Below are positions 53,360-63,700 of a DNA stretch of 64,000 bases, in pieces (within the stretch, counting starts at the first letter, position 1; each line of letters starts with the position of its first letter). Location: contig JADJPQ010000028.1 in NCBI GenBank assembly GCA_016713175.1, positions 102,383 through 166,382 of the forward strand, in the 5' to 3' direction. Under the pieces are notes generated by a model. It did no database searches. It was given only the letters and a program-made list of their open reading frames with translations, and was not told the DNA's origin. The position numbers and the translations under genes are program-made. The DNA comes from Planctomycetota bacterium. GTDB lineage: Bacteria; Planctomycetota; UBA1135; UBA2386.

Positions 53360-53482
53360 GCCGACAGCAGAACCGATCGACGCCGAGAACGCCAGGCACG
53401 ACCCATGGCGAGGCGGAACCACTCAAGCCGGCAGCGGCCAACGTCCGATCGCCTCGGGGTCTCGCGCGAAGGAACTCGAATC

Positions 53483-54811
53483 ATGAAGCGACTGCTCCCC
53501 GTTCTCGCCGCCATCGCGGCGTGGTCTCTGCTCACCGCCCCGCTCTGCGCCCAAGGCAAGGAGTACTACGTCTCCGCCAATCGCGGCAAGGGCAAGAAGG
53601 CCACCAAGGAACAACCGGCCAAGGACCTCGGCAACATCATCGAACTGCTGCAGCCCGGCGACACCGTGCACATCGCCGGCGGTGTCTACACCGGTCGCAG
53701 CGACTGCGGTCGCGACCAGATCAACGTCCCGATCCATCTGATCGGCGGCTACGACGACGACTTCACCAGCCGCGATCCGTGGGGTGCCACCCCGACCGTG
53801 TTCGGCGGCGACAACGTCGCGCAGAACTTCGCTCCGGGCATCCGGCTCGAGATCGGCACCGCCAAGAACATCCGCGGCACGCCACCGTCGATCCTGGTCG
53901 ACGGCCTGATCATCGACAACGGCACCCGCAATCAGTACTCCGACGACGGCGCGATCCTGCAGCGCCGCTTCCAGCCCAGGACCGGCAAGAACGCGTCGCC
54001 CGACGCCCCGGGCCTGGCGATCGCCTGCAACCTGGAGGGCATCGAGATCACCGTGCAGAACTGCATCGTGATGAACTGCGGCCCGACCGGCAAGCGCGGC
54101 GCGCTCGAGGTCAAGGGCTTCAAGGACGGCAAGGTGACGATCCGCAACAACCTGGTGGTCAACAACACCAGCGGCATCGCCTGCTTGTCCGGGTTCCGGC
54201 CATCCGGCCAGGACGGGTTGCCGAAGTTCACCGTCGAGAACAACACGGTGCTGTTCACCTGGAAATACGACCCGATCGCGACCCACGGCGGTTGCGGCCT
54301 GGTGCTCGAGCCGACGTTCTGCAAGGCCAGCAACAACGTCTTCGGCTACGGCGACTGCTACGGCGTCAGCAACGGCAACGGCGGCCCGTGGCAGAACCTG
54401 ACGCTGGCGAACAATGCCTTCGTCGGCAACCTGATGGGTGAATACCTGGAGTTCAACACCGTGCTGGCGTCGGCCGCGTTCGCCGACGAAGCCAGCAAGC
54501 TGACCGAGGGGTCGGAGGGCAACTCGACGATCACGCTGACCGCCAAGGTCACACCGGAGTGGGCCGCGCGCTATGCCGCGCGGCAGGTGATCGATCGGCA
54601 GCAGGCCGAAGCCGAGGTCGAGGCCACGAACTCGCGCGCCAACGATCTGCGCCGGATGCTGGGTCTGCCGTTGGCTGGCGGCAGCATCTCGGCGAGCAGC
54701 GAGGTGTGGATGCATCGGCTGCCGCTCGCAGACGCGCTCGCGATCGGCAGGTCGATGCCCGACGGCCGCGGCTGCGCCAATCCGAGCCAGGCGCCGGCGA
54801 CGCCGAAGTAG
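53483..54811 (+). CDS. Secreted right-handed beta-helix protein
   Basis: A 442-residue exported protein with a signal peptide ending L-C-A-Q near residue 24. The opening KEYYVSANRGKGKKATKEQP, followed by GNIIELLQPGDTVHIAGGVY, is the typical entry to pectate-lyase-like beta-helices. Turns with Asn-rich ladders follow (VTIRNNLVVNNTSGIACLSG, FTVENNTVLFTW, LTLANNAFVGNLM). Such folds bind or cleave polysaccharides, but no lyase-specific Lys/Arg cluster was identified. AAGGA precedes the ATG. It converges with the phosphatase-like gene (4 bases). Confidence 0.78.
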   Translation: MKRLLPVLAAIAAWSLLTAPLCAQGKEYYVSANRGKGKKATKEQPAKDLGNIIELLQPGDTVHIAGGVYTGRSDCGRDQINVPIHLIGGYDDDFTSRDPWGATPTVFGGDNVAQNFAPGIRLEIGTAKNIRGTPPSILVDGLIIDNGTRNQYSDDGAILQRRFQPRTGKNASPDAPGLAIACNLEGIEITVQNCIVMNCGPTGKRGALEVKGFKDGKVTIRNNLVVNNTSGIACLSGFRPSGQDGLPKFTVENNTVLFTWKYDPIATHGGCGLVLEPTFCKASNNVFGYGDCYGVSNGNGGPWQNLTLANNAFVGNLMGEYLEFNTVLASAAFADEASKLTEGSEGNSTITLTAKVTPEWAARYAARQVIDRQQAEAEVEATNSRANDLRRMLGLPLAGGSISASSEVWMHRLPLADALAIGRSMPDGRGCANPSQAPATPK

Positions 54812-54815
54812 CGGC

Positions 54816-55508
54816 TCACGGCGTCGGTGGGGCCGCCGGCAACGCCCCGACGTTCCACGTCGCGATCCGCGCGCCGTTGCCGAAGACATCCAGCACGCCA
54901 AGCCCCCCGTGCGGCAGGTTCAGCGACACGCAGCGCGACAGCCGCATGCCGAGCATCGCCGCCGTGAACCCGGACAGCACCGAACCGGGCCCCACGACCG
55001 CCAGCGACTTGCCGAGCCCGTCCTTCTGCGTCGCGTACCACCACGCCAGCATCCGTTCGACCGCCTGTCCGAGGTTCTCGCCGCCCGGCGCCGTGCAGTC
55101 GCCGAACTCGCTGAAGAACGTCCGCACCGCCGCGTCCTCCTGCTGCACGATCTCCGCCCAGGCGCGGCCCTGCCACCGCCCCATCTCCTGGTCGCGGAGC
55201 CGTTCATCGACCGCCAGATCGGCGTCGGTCGCCTGCGCCAGCGCCCGCGCCGCCTCCTGGCACTGCGGCTGCGGGCTGCTCCAGACGACCGCCAGTTCGA
55301 GCCCGCGCAGCCACTCGATCCAGGTCAGCACTTGCTGCCGCCCGCGCCGGGTCAGATTGGCCGGCCCCGCACCGACTGCAACACCCTGCTGCGTGGACTC
55401 GATCTCGGGATGGCGGAACAGGAACAGTCGGCAGAAATCCGTCGGTTCGGTCAGCACGCGCGCATCGTGCACCGCCGCCGCACCGCATTCCACCGTGGCA
55501 GCCATCAA
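54816..55508 (-). CDS. Histidine phosphatase-like protein with altered active site
   Basis: A 230-residue protein of the phosphoglycerate-mutase-like superfamily. RLFLFRHPEIES replaces the usual R-H-G-E-T start, so Arg and His are kept but the following Gly-Glu is changed. The later ERLRDQEMGRWQGRAWAEI and FGDCTAPGGENLGQAVERML are standard. The second catalytic His, usually in S-H-G-G, is replaced: VVGPGSVLSGF lacks it. Catalysis is therefore doubtful, and binding or regulation is possible. Start 55508 lies 14 bases from the divergent ATPase start; an internal GTG near 55463 may be the true one. Confidence 0.68.
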   Translation of the reverse strand: MMAATVECGAAAVHDARVLTEPTDFCRLFLFRHPEIESTQQGVAVGAGPANLTRRGRQQVLTWIEWLRGLELAVVWSSPQPQCQEAARALAQATDADLAVDERLRDQEMGRWQGRAWAEIVQQEDAAVRTFFSEFGDCTAPGGENLGQAVERMLAWWYATQKDGLGKSLAVVGPGSVLSGFTAAMLGMRLSRCVSLNLPHGGLGVLDVFGNGARIATWNVGALPAAPPTP

Positions 55509-55522
55509 GGACCACCGGTACG

Positions 55523-57127
55523 GTGGCGGCCGTGACGTTCGCGACCCTGAAGACCGGCATCGACGGCCTCGATGGCATCCTCGGCGGCGGCATCCGCTAT
55601 CCCGACGACAGCGCCGCGTTCGTCTGCCTCGCGGGCGGCCCCGGCACCGGCAAGACGCTGCTGGCCCTGGAGATGGTCTGCCGCGCCTGGCTCGACGGCG
55701 ACGATGGCGCCACCTACCTCTACTACTCGGTCGAACACACGCCCGAGAGCGTGCAGCGCAAGCTGCAGTCGGACTTCGACTGGTTCAAACGCGACGCCGA
55801 GGTCACGGTCCTGCCGCGGGAGATCCCGGGCAAGCTGGTGCTCGAAGCCAGGACTCCGCGCGGCCGCGCGCGGCTGATCCTGACCCAGGCGCGCCCGGCG
55901 GCGCTGCAACAGAAGTCGGCGCGCGGCACGACCATCGACATCGACTGGATCCTGACCGAGATCAACAACTACCGGATGGCCGGCATCGTGCCGATGGTCT
56001 GCGTCGACAACGTCGGCCTGCTGCTGACCGATCTCGAGTACTTCGAGAAGCGCACGGCGTTGCTGGAAACGCGGCGGCAACTGCTCGAACACCGGATCCA
56101 CGGCATCTTCGTCATGGAGGACGCCAACCCGCGCGATCTGCGGCTGCCGTCGGCGGAGGAATTCTCGACCGACCTGATGCTGCACCTGACGTTCCGCGAG
56201 GAAGCGCACGACTTCAAGGCGCGGGCGATGGAGATCCTGAAGGCGCGGCATCAGTACTACTACCGCGGCATCCACCACTTCTCGATCGCCGGTCGCGGCA
56301 TCACCCGCGACGTCTATCTCGGCGCCCGCAACGAGCGCGGCCCGGGCATCCACGTCTACCCGTCGGTGGCGGCGCAGTTGTCGATCGCGCGCGACCAGGC
56401 CGGCTTCCAGGTGCCGCGACGCGGCAACGAACCGATCGATCTCGGCCATCCGGACCTGAACGGCGCGTTCCTGCAGGGCACTGGTCCTGGCTCGGTGTCG
56501 TCGACGGCGCTGCTGGCGGAACCGGGCACCCGCGGCACGTTCCTGGCGCTGCGCTTCCTGGCGGCGGGGCTCCGCCGCGGCGAACGGGTGCTGCTGGTCT
56601 CCACGCGCGAGGACCGCGACGCGATCCGCAAGATCTGCCAGCGCGAGCCGGTGCTGCGCGAACAGTGCCTGCAGCCGGACGGCCTGTTCCATCCGGACTT
56701 CCGCGTCGTCTATCTGCACCCGGAGTTCATCTCGCCCGGCAAGTTCCTGTGGGATCTCGTCCGCTTGTGCGATGGCGGGCACGGCGGCACGGTCGACCGC
56801 CCGGTAACGCGGTTTGCGTTCGACAACCTGTACCGGCTGCAGGATCGCTTCCCGCTGATCACCGAACAGAAGTTCCTGGTCGCCGCGCTGCTCGATCTGC
56901 TGCGCTATCGCTCGGTGACACCGCTGCTGGTCGACATGGTGCCGCCGGGTTCGGCGCGGACGCGCGGCGAGTTCGACCCGTCGCCGTATCTGATCGGCTT
57001 CGACAACGTGCTGCAGTTGTTCGTCGCCGAGGGCGAGCACGGCACGCGGCCATGCTTCAAGATCCTGAAGTCGATCGGCAACGACTACGTCACCGACGCG
57101 GTGCCGATCGACTGGCGGCGCCAGTAG
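55523..57127 (+). CDS. KaiC/RadA-like ATPase with second degenerate domain
   Basis: A 534-residue RecA-superfamily ATPase. The first domain (residues 1-265) starts TGIDGLDGILGGGI and has Walker A GGPGTGKT at 38-45 and Walker B-like MVCVDNVGLLL, as in KaiC. The second domain (about 300-530) has the same layout, but its P-loop position reads AEPGTRGTFLAL, with the Lys lost, so it likely binds no nucleotide in the usual way. Two-domain KaiC-like proteins act as clock or signalling ATPases. The start is a GTG (55523); another GTG at 55532 is possible. It is divergent from the phosphatase-like gene. Confidence 0.78.
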   Translation: MAAVTFATLKTGIDGLDGILGGGIRYPDDSAAFVCLAGGPGTGKTLLALEMVCRAWLDGDDGATYLYYSVEHTPESVQRKLQSDFDWFKRDAEVTVLPREIPGKLVLEARTPRGRARLILTQARPAALQQKSARGTTIDIDWILTEINNYRMAGIVPMVCVDNVGLLLTDLEYFEKRTALLETRRQLLEHRIHGIFVMEDANPRDLRLPSAEEFSTDLMLHLTFREEAHDFKARAMEILKARHQYYYRGIHHFSIAGRGITRDVYLGARNERGPGIHVYPSVAAQLSIARDQAGFQVPRRGNEPIDLGHPDLNGAFLQGTGPGSVSSTALLAEPGTRGTFLALRFLAAGLRRGERVLLVSTREDRDAIRKICQREPVLREQCLQPDGLFHPDFRVVYLHPEFISPGKFLWDLVRLCDGGHGGTVDRPVTRFAFDNLYRLQDRFPLITEQKFLVAALLDLLRYRSVTPLLVDMVPPGSARTRGEFDPSPYLIGFDNVLQLFVAEGEHGTRPCFKILKSIGNDYVTDAVPIDWRRQ

Positions 57128-58510
57128 TCACTTCGCGCTGCCGACCGGGACCTCGACGACACCCCGTTCGACCATCAGCGCCTCGATCGCATCCGGCGCC
57201 GACGGCGCCGCCGCCGACAGGTTCTCGTAGCCGGAGTCCGTGATCAGGATGGTGTCCTCGATCCGACAACCCATGCCTTCCTTGCGCAGGTACGCGCCGG
57301 GCTCGACCGAGATCACCATGCCGGGCGAAAGCACATCGACCGACGGATCGTGCACCGCCAGACCGATGTGGTGGCATGGCCCGTGGTCGCTGCGATAGCC
57401 GCGTTCGGCCAGCAGCGCCGCACACTTGCTGCCGAGCGCAGACAACCGCGCGCCGGGCTTCACGTCGGCGAGCAGCCGCTGCTGGATGTCGTACACGTCC
57501 TGCACCAGCTTCTTCTGCGCCGGCGAGAACCTGCCATTGGCCGGGAACGTCCGGGTCACGTCGGCGGCATAGCCGCGCACCGTCGCGGCGTAGTCCATCA
57601 CGATCAGATCGCCGTCCTGCACCAGCGCACTGTTCTTCTTGTAGTGCAGCACGCAGCCGTTCTTCGCCGCGCCGACGATGGCGCCGTAGGCATCGGTGCC
57701 GGCGCCGCGCAGCGAAAACACGTAGCGCGCGATGGCCGCGATCTGGAACTCGTACAGTCCGGGCCGCGCCGAGCGCATGGCTTCGATGTGGCCTTCCGCC
57801 GCGATCGCGGCGCTGGCCCGCAGCGCCGTCAGTTCGGCCGGCGCCTTGCGCGCGCGCAGCGCGTGCACGAACGGCGTCAGGTCGCGGATCTCGAGGCCTT
57901 CGTACTTGCTCGCCAGGGCGTCGGCCAACGCCGCTTCGCGGCTCTTGCGACCGTCGAACTTGTCCGCGGTCATCGCCGCGACTACGCCACCGGTGTGTCC
58001 GGGGGTGCTGCCACGCGGCGCGGCGCCGGACTTGGGAGTCAACAGGATCGGCCGCTTGCCGTCGCCGCCGGGTGCCAGCAGCTCCTCGAGTCGCGTGGCG
58101 AGGCTGCGCACGTTGCCAGCAGTCGAGAAGCCGGTGCGCTGCGCCGTGGCGTCACCCGGCGCCAGGAACTCGCCGTCCCAGGTGGCCGCAAAGCGCGAGA
58201 ACGGCGGCACCAGCAGTTCGTCGACGGTGTCGGTCAGCAGCAGCGCGAGTTCGGGTTCTTCGACGCCGGACAGCCAGTAGAAGTCCTGGTCCTGCGCAAA
58301 CGGGCCCATGTCCAGCGACTTGCCGGCACCGCGTACCAGTGCGACCCAGCGAGTGCCCGCAGGCAGGTCCGCGGCAATCGCGGCGCGCAGCGCGGTGCGA
58401 CTCTGTGCGAAGTGCGCCGGCGCCAGCGGCGCGAGCGGCGGCACCAGGGTCGAAGGCGTCTGAGCGACCAACGCCCCGACGACCAGGAAGACGGCGGATC
58501 GGCAGTTCAT
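57128..58510 (-). CDS. Aminopeptidase P family (M24B) metallopeptidase
   Basis: A 460-residue exported peptidase with signal FLVVGALVAQ. The N-terminal domain of aminopeptidase P is visible (TRWVALVRGAGKSLDMGPF, then DQDFYWLSGVEEPELALLL). The pita-bread catalytic domain has the full metal set: Asp pair in DYAATVRGYAADVTRTF, His in CHHIGLAVHD, Glu in SVEPGAYL and Glu in CRIEDTILIT. It removes an N-terminal residue before proline. The stop is immediately next to the stop of the convergent ATPase gene (zero gap). Confidence 0.9.
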   Translation of the reverse strand: MNCRSAVFLVVGALVAQTPSTLVPPLAPLAPAHFAQSRTALRAAIAADLPAGTRWVALVRGAGKSLDMGPFAQDQDFYWLSGVEEPELALLLTDTVDELLVPPFSRFAATWDGEFLAPGDATAQRTGFSTAGNVRSLATRLEELLAPGGDGKRPILLTPKSGAAPRGSTPGHTGGVVAAMTADKFDGRKSREAALADALASKYEGLEIRDLTPFVHALRARKAPAELTALRASAAIAAEGHIEAMRSARPGLYEFQIAAIARYVFSLRGAGTDAYGAIVGAAKNGCVLHYKKNSALVQDGDLIVMDYAATVRGYAADVTRTFPANGRFSPAQKKLVQDVYDIQQRLLADVKPGARLSALGSKCAALLAERGYRSDHGPCHHIGLAVHDPSVDVLSPGMVISVEPGAYLRKEGMGCRIEDTILITDSGYENLSAAAPSAPDAIEALMVERGVVEVPVGSAK

Positions 58511-58735
58511 CGGTCGCGGAAGATACCGTGTCGGCGGCATGACCGGCGCGGGCTGTCGCCGTCGCCGTCAGCGAAGTGCCAGCCGACGCGCGTTGCGGCC
58601 GACCGGGCCGCCCGCTTCGGCGTGCGTGCCGAGGCCGGGTGGCGCGGTTTCGCGGTTTCTACCCCCCGTTGACAAGGCGGCTGCCCGCACCTTCAACTGG
58701 GCATCAGATCGCTCGTCCCTGTCGGAGCCCATGCC

Positions 58736-60634
58736 ATGTCGCGTCTCGTTCTGGTGGCCGTCGCGTCACTGTGTTCGTTCTTGCCGTCGCAGCAGGTGAA
58801 CAACGCCGGCATCGGCGGGACCTACCTCGACCTCCAGGTCGACGGTTCGACCAGCGCCCTGACCAACCTCGGCGTCGCCGTCGACGTGGCCTCCGGTGAG
58901 CTCCTGGTCTCGGCGGCATCGACCACGCCGCCACACCGGATCTACCGCTTGAACGGCCGCAGCGGCGCGCTGATCGGCAGCTTTGCGCAAGCCGCGGTGC
59001 ACAACACCAGCACCTTCGGCATCCGCGACATGGAAACCGACGGCACCGCGTTCTTCGGTGGCTCCGAGGCCGGCGTCACCGGCTTCACCATCAGCGGCGC
59101 GCCGGTGACGCAGATCCGCGCGCGCAACGGTCTGCGCAGCTTCACGCCACCGATCGCCGGCGCCGCGCTGACCGCGCTCGGCGGCGTCGTCCGCGGTCTG
59201 TGCTGGGACCCGGATGCCAACGGCGGCAACGGCGCGTTCTTCGGCGTCAACGGCCAGGGCCCGATCGTCGAGTTCGACGTGCAGGGCAACGTGCTGTCGA
59301 CCCACGCCGCGCCAGCCGGCGCCAACTGGCATGGCTCCGGGCTCGCGCTCGATCCGATCACCGGCAACCTGTGGCTGAATGGTGACGCGACCAGCGCCGA
59401 CCTGGTGGAGATCAGCCGCGCGACGTGGACCGCGACCGGGCGCCGCATCGCCAACGCGCTGCGCGACGGCGTGCCCGGCGGCCTGTCGGCGGCCAGCACC
59501 ACCCAAGGCCACCACGAACCGTGGGGCATGGCGTTTGGACTGATTGCGCTGACCCAGGCGGCAGGACTGCTCGGCGACCCCGATCATGTCCACATCCATC
59601 GGATCCACCTGCTGCCGGGACGGCTCGGCACCGACGAAGTGGTGCTGCAGAATGCCGTCGGGAATCGGCCGCTCGACACCACGACCAAGGTCTACGCAGG
59701 TGGCGCGACGCTGGCGCTGCGGATGAACGACCCGCTCGGCGTCCGCACCGGCCAACCATCGTGGCAGATCTGGAACGTGCTCGATGGCGCCGTCGGCGAC
59801 AGCTACACGCGCCTGGGCGTCCTGATCCCCAATGCGGGATTGATGATCGAGCAACGCACGCGGAACGCCCTGAGCATCGCGCCGTCGACGAACTTCCATT
59901 TGTCGAGCTTGCCGATCGGCTTCACCATCCAGGTGCCGCTGCCGCCCAACTACCCGGTCTGCGCCGGCGACACGATCCGGATCCAGAGCATCTACCTGGA
60001 ACCGTTGCACCCGCAGTTGCTGATGTCGACCAACGAGGCGATCTTCGTCGCCAACACCAATTGCGGCATCACGGTCTACGCGGCCGGCGCCAACAGCTTC
60101 AACGCCGGCACCGCGGGCTTCTTCGGCGTCGACAACCAGGCCGGTTCGCGGCATGGCGACATCACGCGCGTCACGCTGAGCCTGATCGGCGCCGCCGCGC
60201 CCAACCACTCGATGGTGTTCGATCTCGATCAGTCCGGCATGGCGGACCGGTTCGACGGCGGCAATGCGCAGACCGCGGGTTGCCGGGGCACCTACCGCAA
60301 CGCCAGCGACACGCTCTGCGGGCTCGACTACAGCGCCGCGGGCAACCACCGGATCGCCTGCCACACGCCCGCGGAGAACTCCGGCTTCACGTTCACGACC
60401 GCGCACTACGACGCGGTCAACCAGACGACGAAGGACCTCGGCTTCGGCTTCCTCGCGTTCGGGCCGGGCAAGCGCTTCGAGTTCAACGTCGACACCGACT
60501 TCGGTCGCGGCATCACCGGCGCCGACATGGCGGGGATGCAGGTGACCGTGGTGACCACGCTGTCCGGCACGCTGCAGGGCTTGCTGGCCCCGGACCCCGC
60601 CGATCCGCAGCGCGCCTACGTGCTGTTCCAGTGA
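58736..60634 (+). CDS. Secreted protein of unknown function
   Basis: A 632-residue exported protein with a signal peptide ending L-P-S-Q near residue 19. The N-terminal half may be a beta-propeller (ALTNLGVAVDVASGELLVSA, then GLALDPITGNLWLNGDATSA). The middle contains a lectin- or jelly-roll-like stretch (DTIRIQSIYLEPLHPQLL). The C terminus ends around a Cys-containing loop. No enzyme motif is seen. It lies upstream of the YD-repeat protein by 77 bases on the same strand and may be co-transcribed with it. Confidence 0.65.
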   Translation: MSRLVLVAVASLCSFLPSQQVNNAGIGGTYLDLQVDGSTSALTNLGVAVDVASGELLVSAASTTPPHRIYRLNGRSGALIGSFAQAAVHNTSTFGIRDMETDGTAFFGGSEAGVTGFTISGAPVTQIRARNGLRSFTPPIAGAALTALGGVVRGLCWDPDANGGNGAFFGVNGQGPIVEFDVQGNVLSTHAAPAGANWHGSGLALDPITGNLWLNGDATSADLVEISRATWTATGRRIANALRDGVPGGLSAASTTQGHHEPWGMAFGLIALTQAAGLLGDPDHVHIHRIHLLPGRLGTDEVVLQNAVGNRPLDTTTKVYAGGATLALRMNDPLGVRTGQPSWQIWNVLDGAVGDSYTRLGVLIPNAGLMIEQRTRNALSIAPSTNFHLSSLPIGFTIQVPLPPNYPVCAGDTIRIQSIYLEPLHPQLLMSTNEAIFVANTNCGITVYAAGANSFNAGTAGFFGVDNQAGSRHGDITRVTLSLIGAAAPNHSMVFDLDQSGMADRFDGGNAQTAGCRGTYRNASDTLCGLDYSAAGNHRIACHTPAENSGFTFTTAHYDAVNQTTKDLGFGFLAFGPGKRFEFNVDTDFGRGITGADMAGMQVTVVTTLSGTLQGLLAPDPADPQRAYVLFQ

Positions 60635-60711
60635 TTTCTCCGCGTACGCCGGCACGCGACGTCGTCACCCCGTCCGCATTCCGTCTCCGTTTCGTTGCCA
60701 GGACTCCCGCG

Positions 60712-63700
60712 ATGCACCACGCCCGCCGTCTCCTCGTGTCGTTCGCGTTCGCTTTGCCGCTGCTGTTGTCGGCCCTGCCGGCGCAGGTGGCGCCCACCGA
60801 GCTGAGCAACCTGACGCAACTCTCGTCGTCGACGCCGTTGCCCGGCTCCACCAACGTGCCGCTGAACCGGCCGGTCAGCATCACCGCGACCGCCGCGTTG
60901 CGGGCGCACACGATCAACGAGGACTCGGTGCAGATCACGGTCGCCGGCGTGCCGCTGCTCGCCAGCTACTCGGTGTCGGTCGACGCCCGCACGATCCTGA
61001 TCGGCTTCCCGACGCTGCTGCCGGCGAATTCGCGGGTCGACGTGACGATGGACTGCGCGGCGATCCGCGACCGCGCCGGCCGGATGGTCGACTTCGACCT
61101 CGATGGCCGCGAAGGTGGCATCGCCCGCGGCCACTTCTTCACCGGCGACGGCGGCAACACGCCGCCGATGCGGCAGGGCACGGCCGCGGTGTTCGGCCGG
61201 GTCTTCGACACCAATGGCGCGCCGCTCCAGGGCGCAGTGATGCGCGGCTGGTTCTATCCGCGGCTCGAAGGGCAACCGCCGCTGGCGGTGCCGTTCGGCA
61301 TCAGCAACGCCACCGGCGACATCCGCTGGGACACGCCGCAGTTCGCCGGTGAACAGTCGTTCCTGGTCGAAGTCGGCAAGCCGGGGTTCTCGGAGGTGCT
61401 GCGCCGGGTGACGGTGCTGGTCGATGGCTGCGTCCGGATCGACGACGCGGTGCTGCAGCAACTGGCGCCGCGGACGGTGGTCGATCGGCTGGCGGGTGGC
61501 ACGATCGCGGATCCGAGCGGGCGCGTCAGGGGCATCGTGATCCCGCCAGGTGCGCTGCAGGCGACCTCGAACATCGGCATCACGGTGCTGCAGAACAGCA
61601 ATGCGATCCGTGAGCGGTTGCCGAACAACATCGTCGGCGGCACGGCGGGTCTGTATGTCGACGTCGCGGGCGTGTTCGGTGAACAGACGACGCAACCGGT
61701 CACGATGCGGGTGCCGAACACCTACAACCTGCCGCTCGGCACGTTGATCCCGTTCGGCAAGGTCGACCACAACACGCTGGAGTGGGTCGATTTCCGCAAT
61801 CTGTACGGCGGGCCGCCGCCAGGGTCGGGGCAGCCGCATCCGGCGCTCGGACGGGTCGTCCCGGACAGTGTGAGCGGGACGGTGATCGAAGTGCAGTTCG
61901 ATCACTTCTGCACGCCGGTCTGCTCGTACTGCCTGCCGATCCGGCCGCCGGAAGAGCCCGAGACACCGGATGGCGATGGCGGACCCTGTGATGGCGGCAA
62001 CGTCGCCGGCAGTTCGATCGTCGACAGTCGCGAAGGCTTCCTGCGGGAAGTCGTGGCCTTGCCCGGATTCACCGAGTTCGGCGAGCGCTGGGACCTGCGC
62101 CTGGGCTACGCCAGTTCGGCGGCCGCGCCGTCGGTGACGATGCGGGCGCAGTCGCGCTACGCCTCCCCCAATGGCCGGCCGGTCGAGCGCACGCTGTTCC
62201 GCTACACGATCGAAGGCCGCGCCTTCGAAGCCGCCTACGACCGCTCGCTGCAGAACAACCGGCCGCTGTCGCACTGCTTCTGGGATGGCCGCAATGTGCT
62301 CGGACAGATGATGCCGACGGGCTCGTACCCGTTCACGATGGAGATCACGACGTTGAACGCCGACGTCCCGGTCGCGATCCCGTCGACCTTCGGCGGCACC
62401 TCGATCCAGTCGTTTGGCGCCACCTACCCCGGCCAGATCCGGACGCAGAGCACGGTCAAGCGCGATCGCATCGTCGTCGTCAACCTCCGCGACTCCGCGT
62501 ATGGCGCCGGCTGGTCGGTGATGAACGAGGATCGCCTGCACATCGACCCCGACGGCTGCCTGGTGCTGACCTACGGCAACGGCTGGTATCGGCGCTACAC
62601 GCCGGATGCAAACACGCCAGGCACCTGGATCTCCCGTTCGGGCGATTTCTCGACGATCACGTACGACGCCCCGTCCCAGACCTATCGCCGCAGCTTCACC
62701 GACGGCGAGGTCCACACCTTCCTGCGCTCCGGGCTGCTGCAACGCCGGGTCAACCGCTTCGGCTACGCGACGACCTTCACCTACAATGCCGGCAACCGGC
62801 TGACGCAGATCACCTCGCCGACCGGGTTCTACTACCGGTTCTTCTACGACGGCAGCAACAAGCTCGACCGCATCGAGGACTCGGCGGCACGTGTCACGCA
62901 GATCACGGTCAACGGCAGCGGCGACCTGACCGAGGTGTTCGACGTGCTGAACACGCGGCGGACGTTCTCCTACGACGCCGACCACCGCATGCTGACCAAC
63001 GTCGGCTATCGCGGCGAGCGCGCGGAATACACCTATCAGAACGGCCGCATCGTCCGGACCCGCCAGTTCGATGTCGGCGGCGGTACACTGCTGCGCGAAC
63101 GGCTGTTCTCGCCGAGCAGCCTCAGCGGTGAGGTGGTCGACGCGCTCGCGCGCGGCATCGGCAGCCTCGGGCAGCCGTTGCCGATCGTCGAGACCGAGGT
63201 CGACGTCTACACCGACGGTACCGGCGGCACCCGCCTGTTCCATCGCGATGGCGAGGGCCAACTGTTCCGCGAGGACGACCCGATCGGCCGCCGGATCGAC
63301 TACACGTACTTCGCCAACGGCCTGTTGCAGAGCACCAGCCGACCCGACGGCTCCAGCACGCACTACACCTACGACAGCGCCGGGATGCCGCTGACGGCAG
63401 TCGAGCGGAACACGGGCGGCGGCACCTACTCGACCGTCAGCAACGAGTACAACGGCGTCTTCCGCCAGATCTCCCGCGTCGTCGACGGTGAAGGCAAGCA
63501 GACCCTGTTCACCTACGACAGCTTCGGCAGCGTCGTGTCGGTGACCGACCACGACTCGCACGTCACGACGTTCGCCTACGCCGACGGCCGCTTCCCGTCG
63601 ATGTTGACGCGCATGACCAGCGCTGCCGGTCTCGTCGAGTCCGCGACCTATGACAGTCATGGCAACATGGTGACGCGCACCGACTTCCCGGACCCGATCA

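Noticed and set aside
60616..63660. Long minus-strand frame over the YD-repeat gene
   Set aside because: Same reason: shadow of a GC-rich gene with typical repeats on the plus strand.
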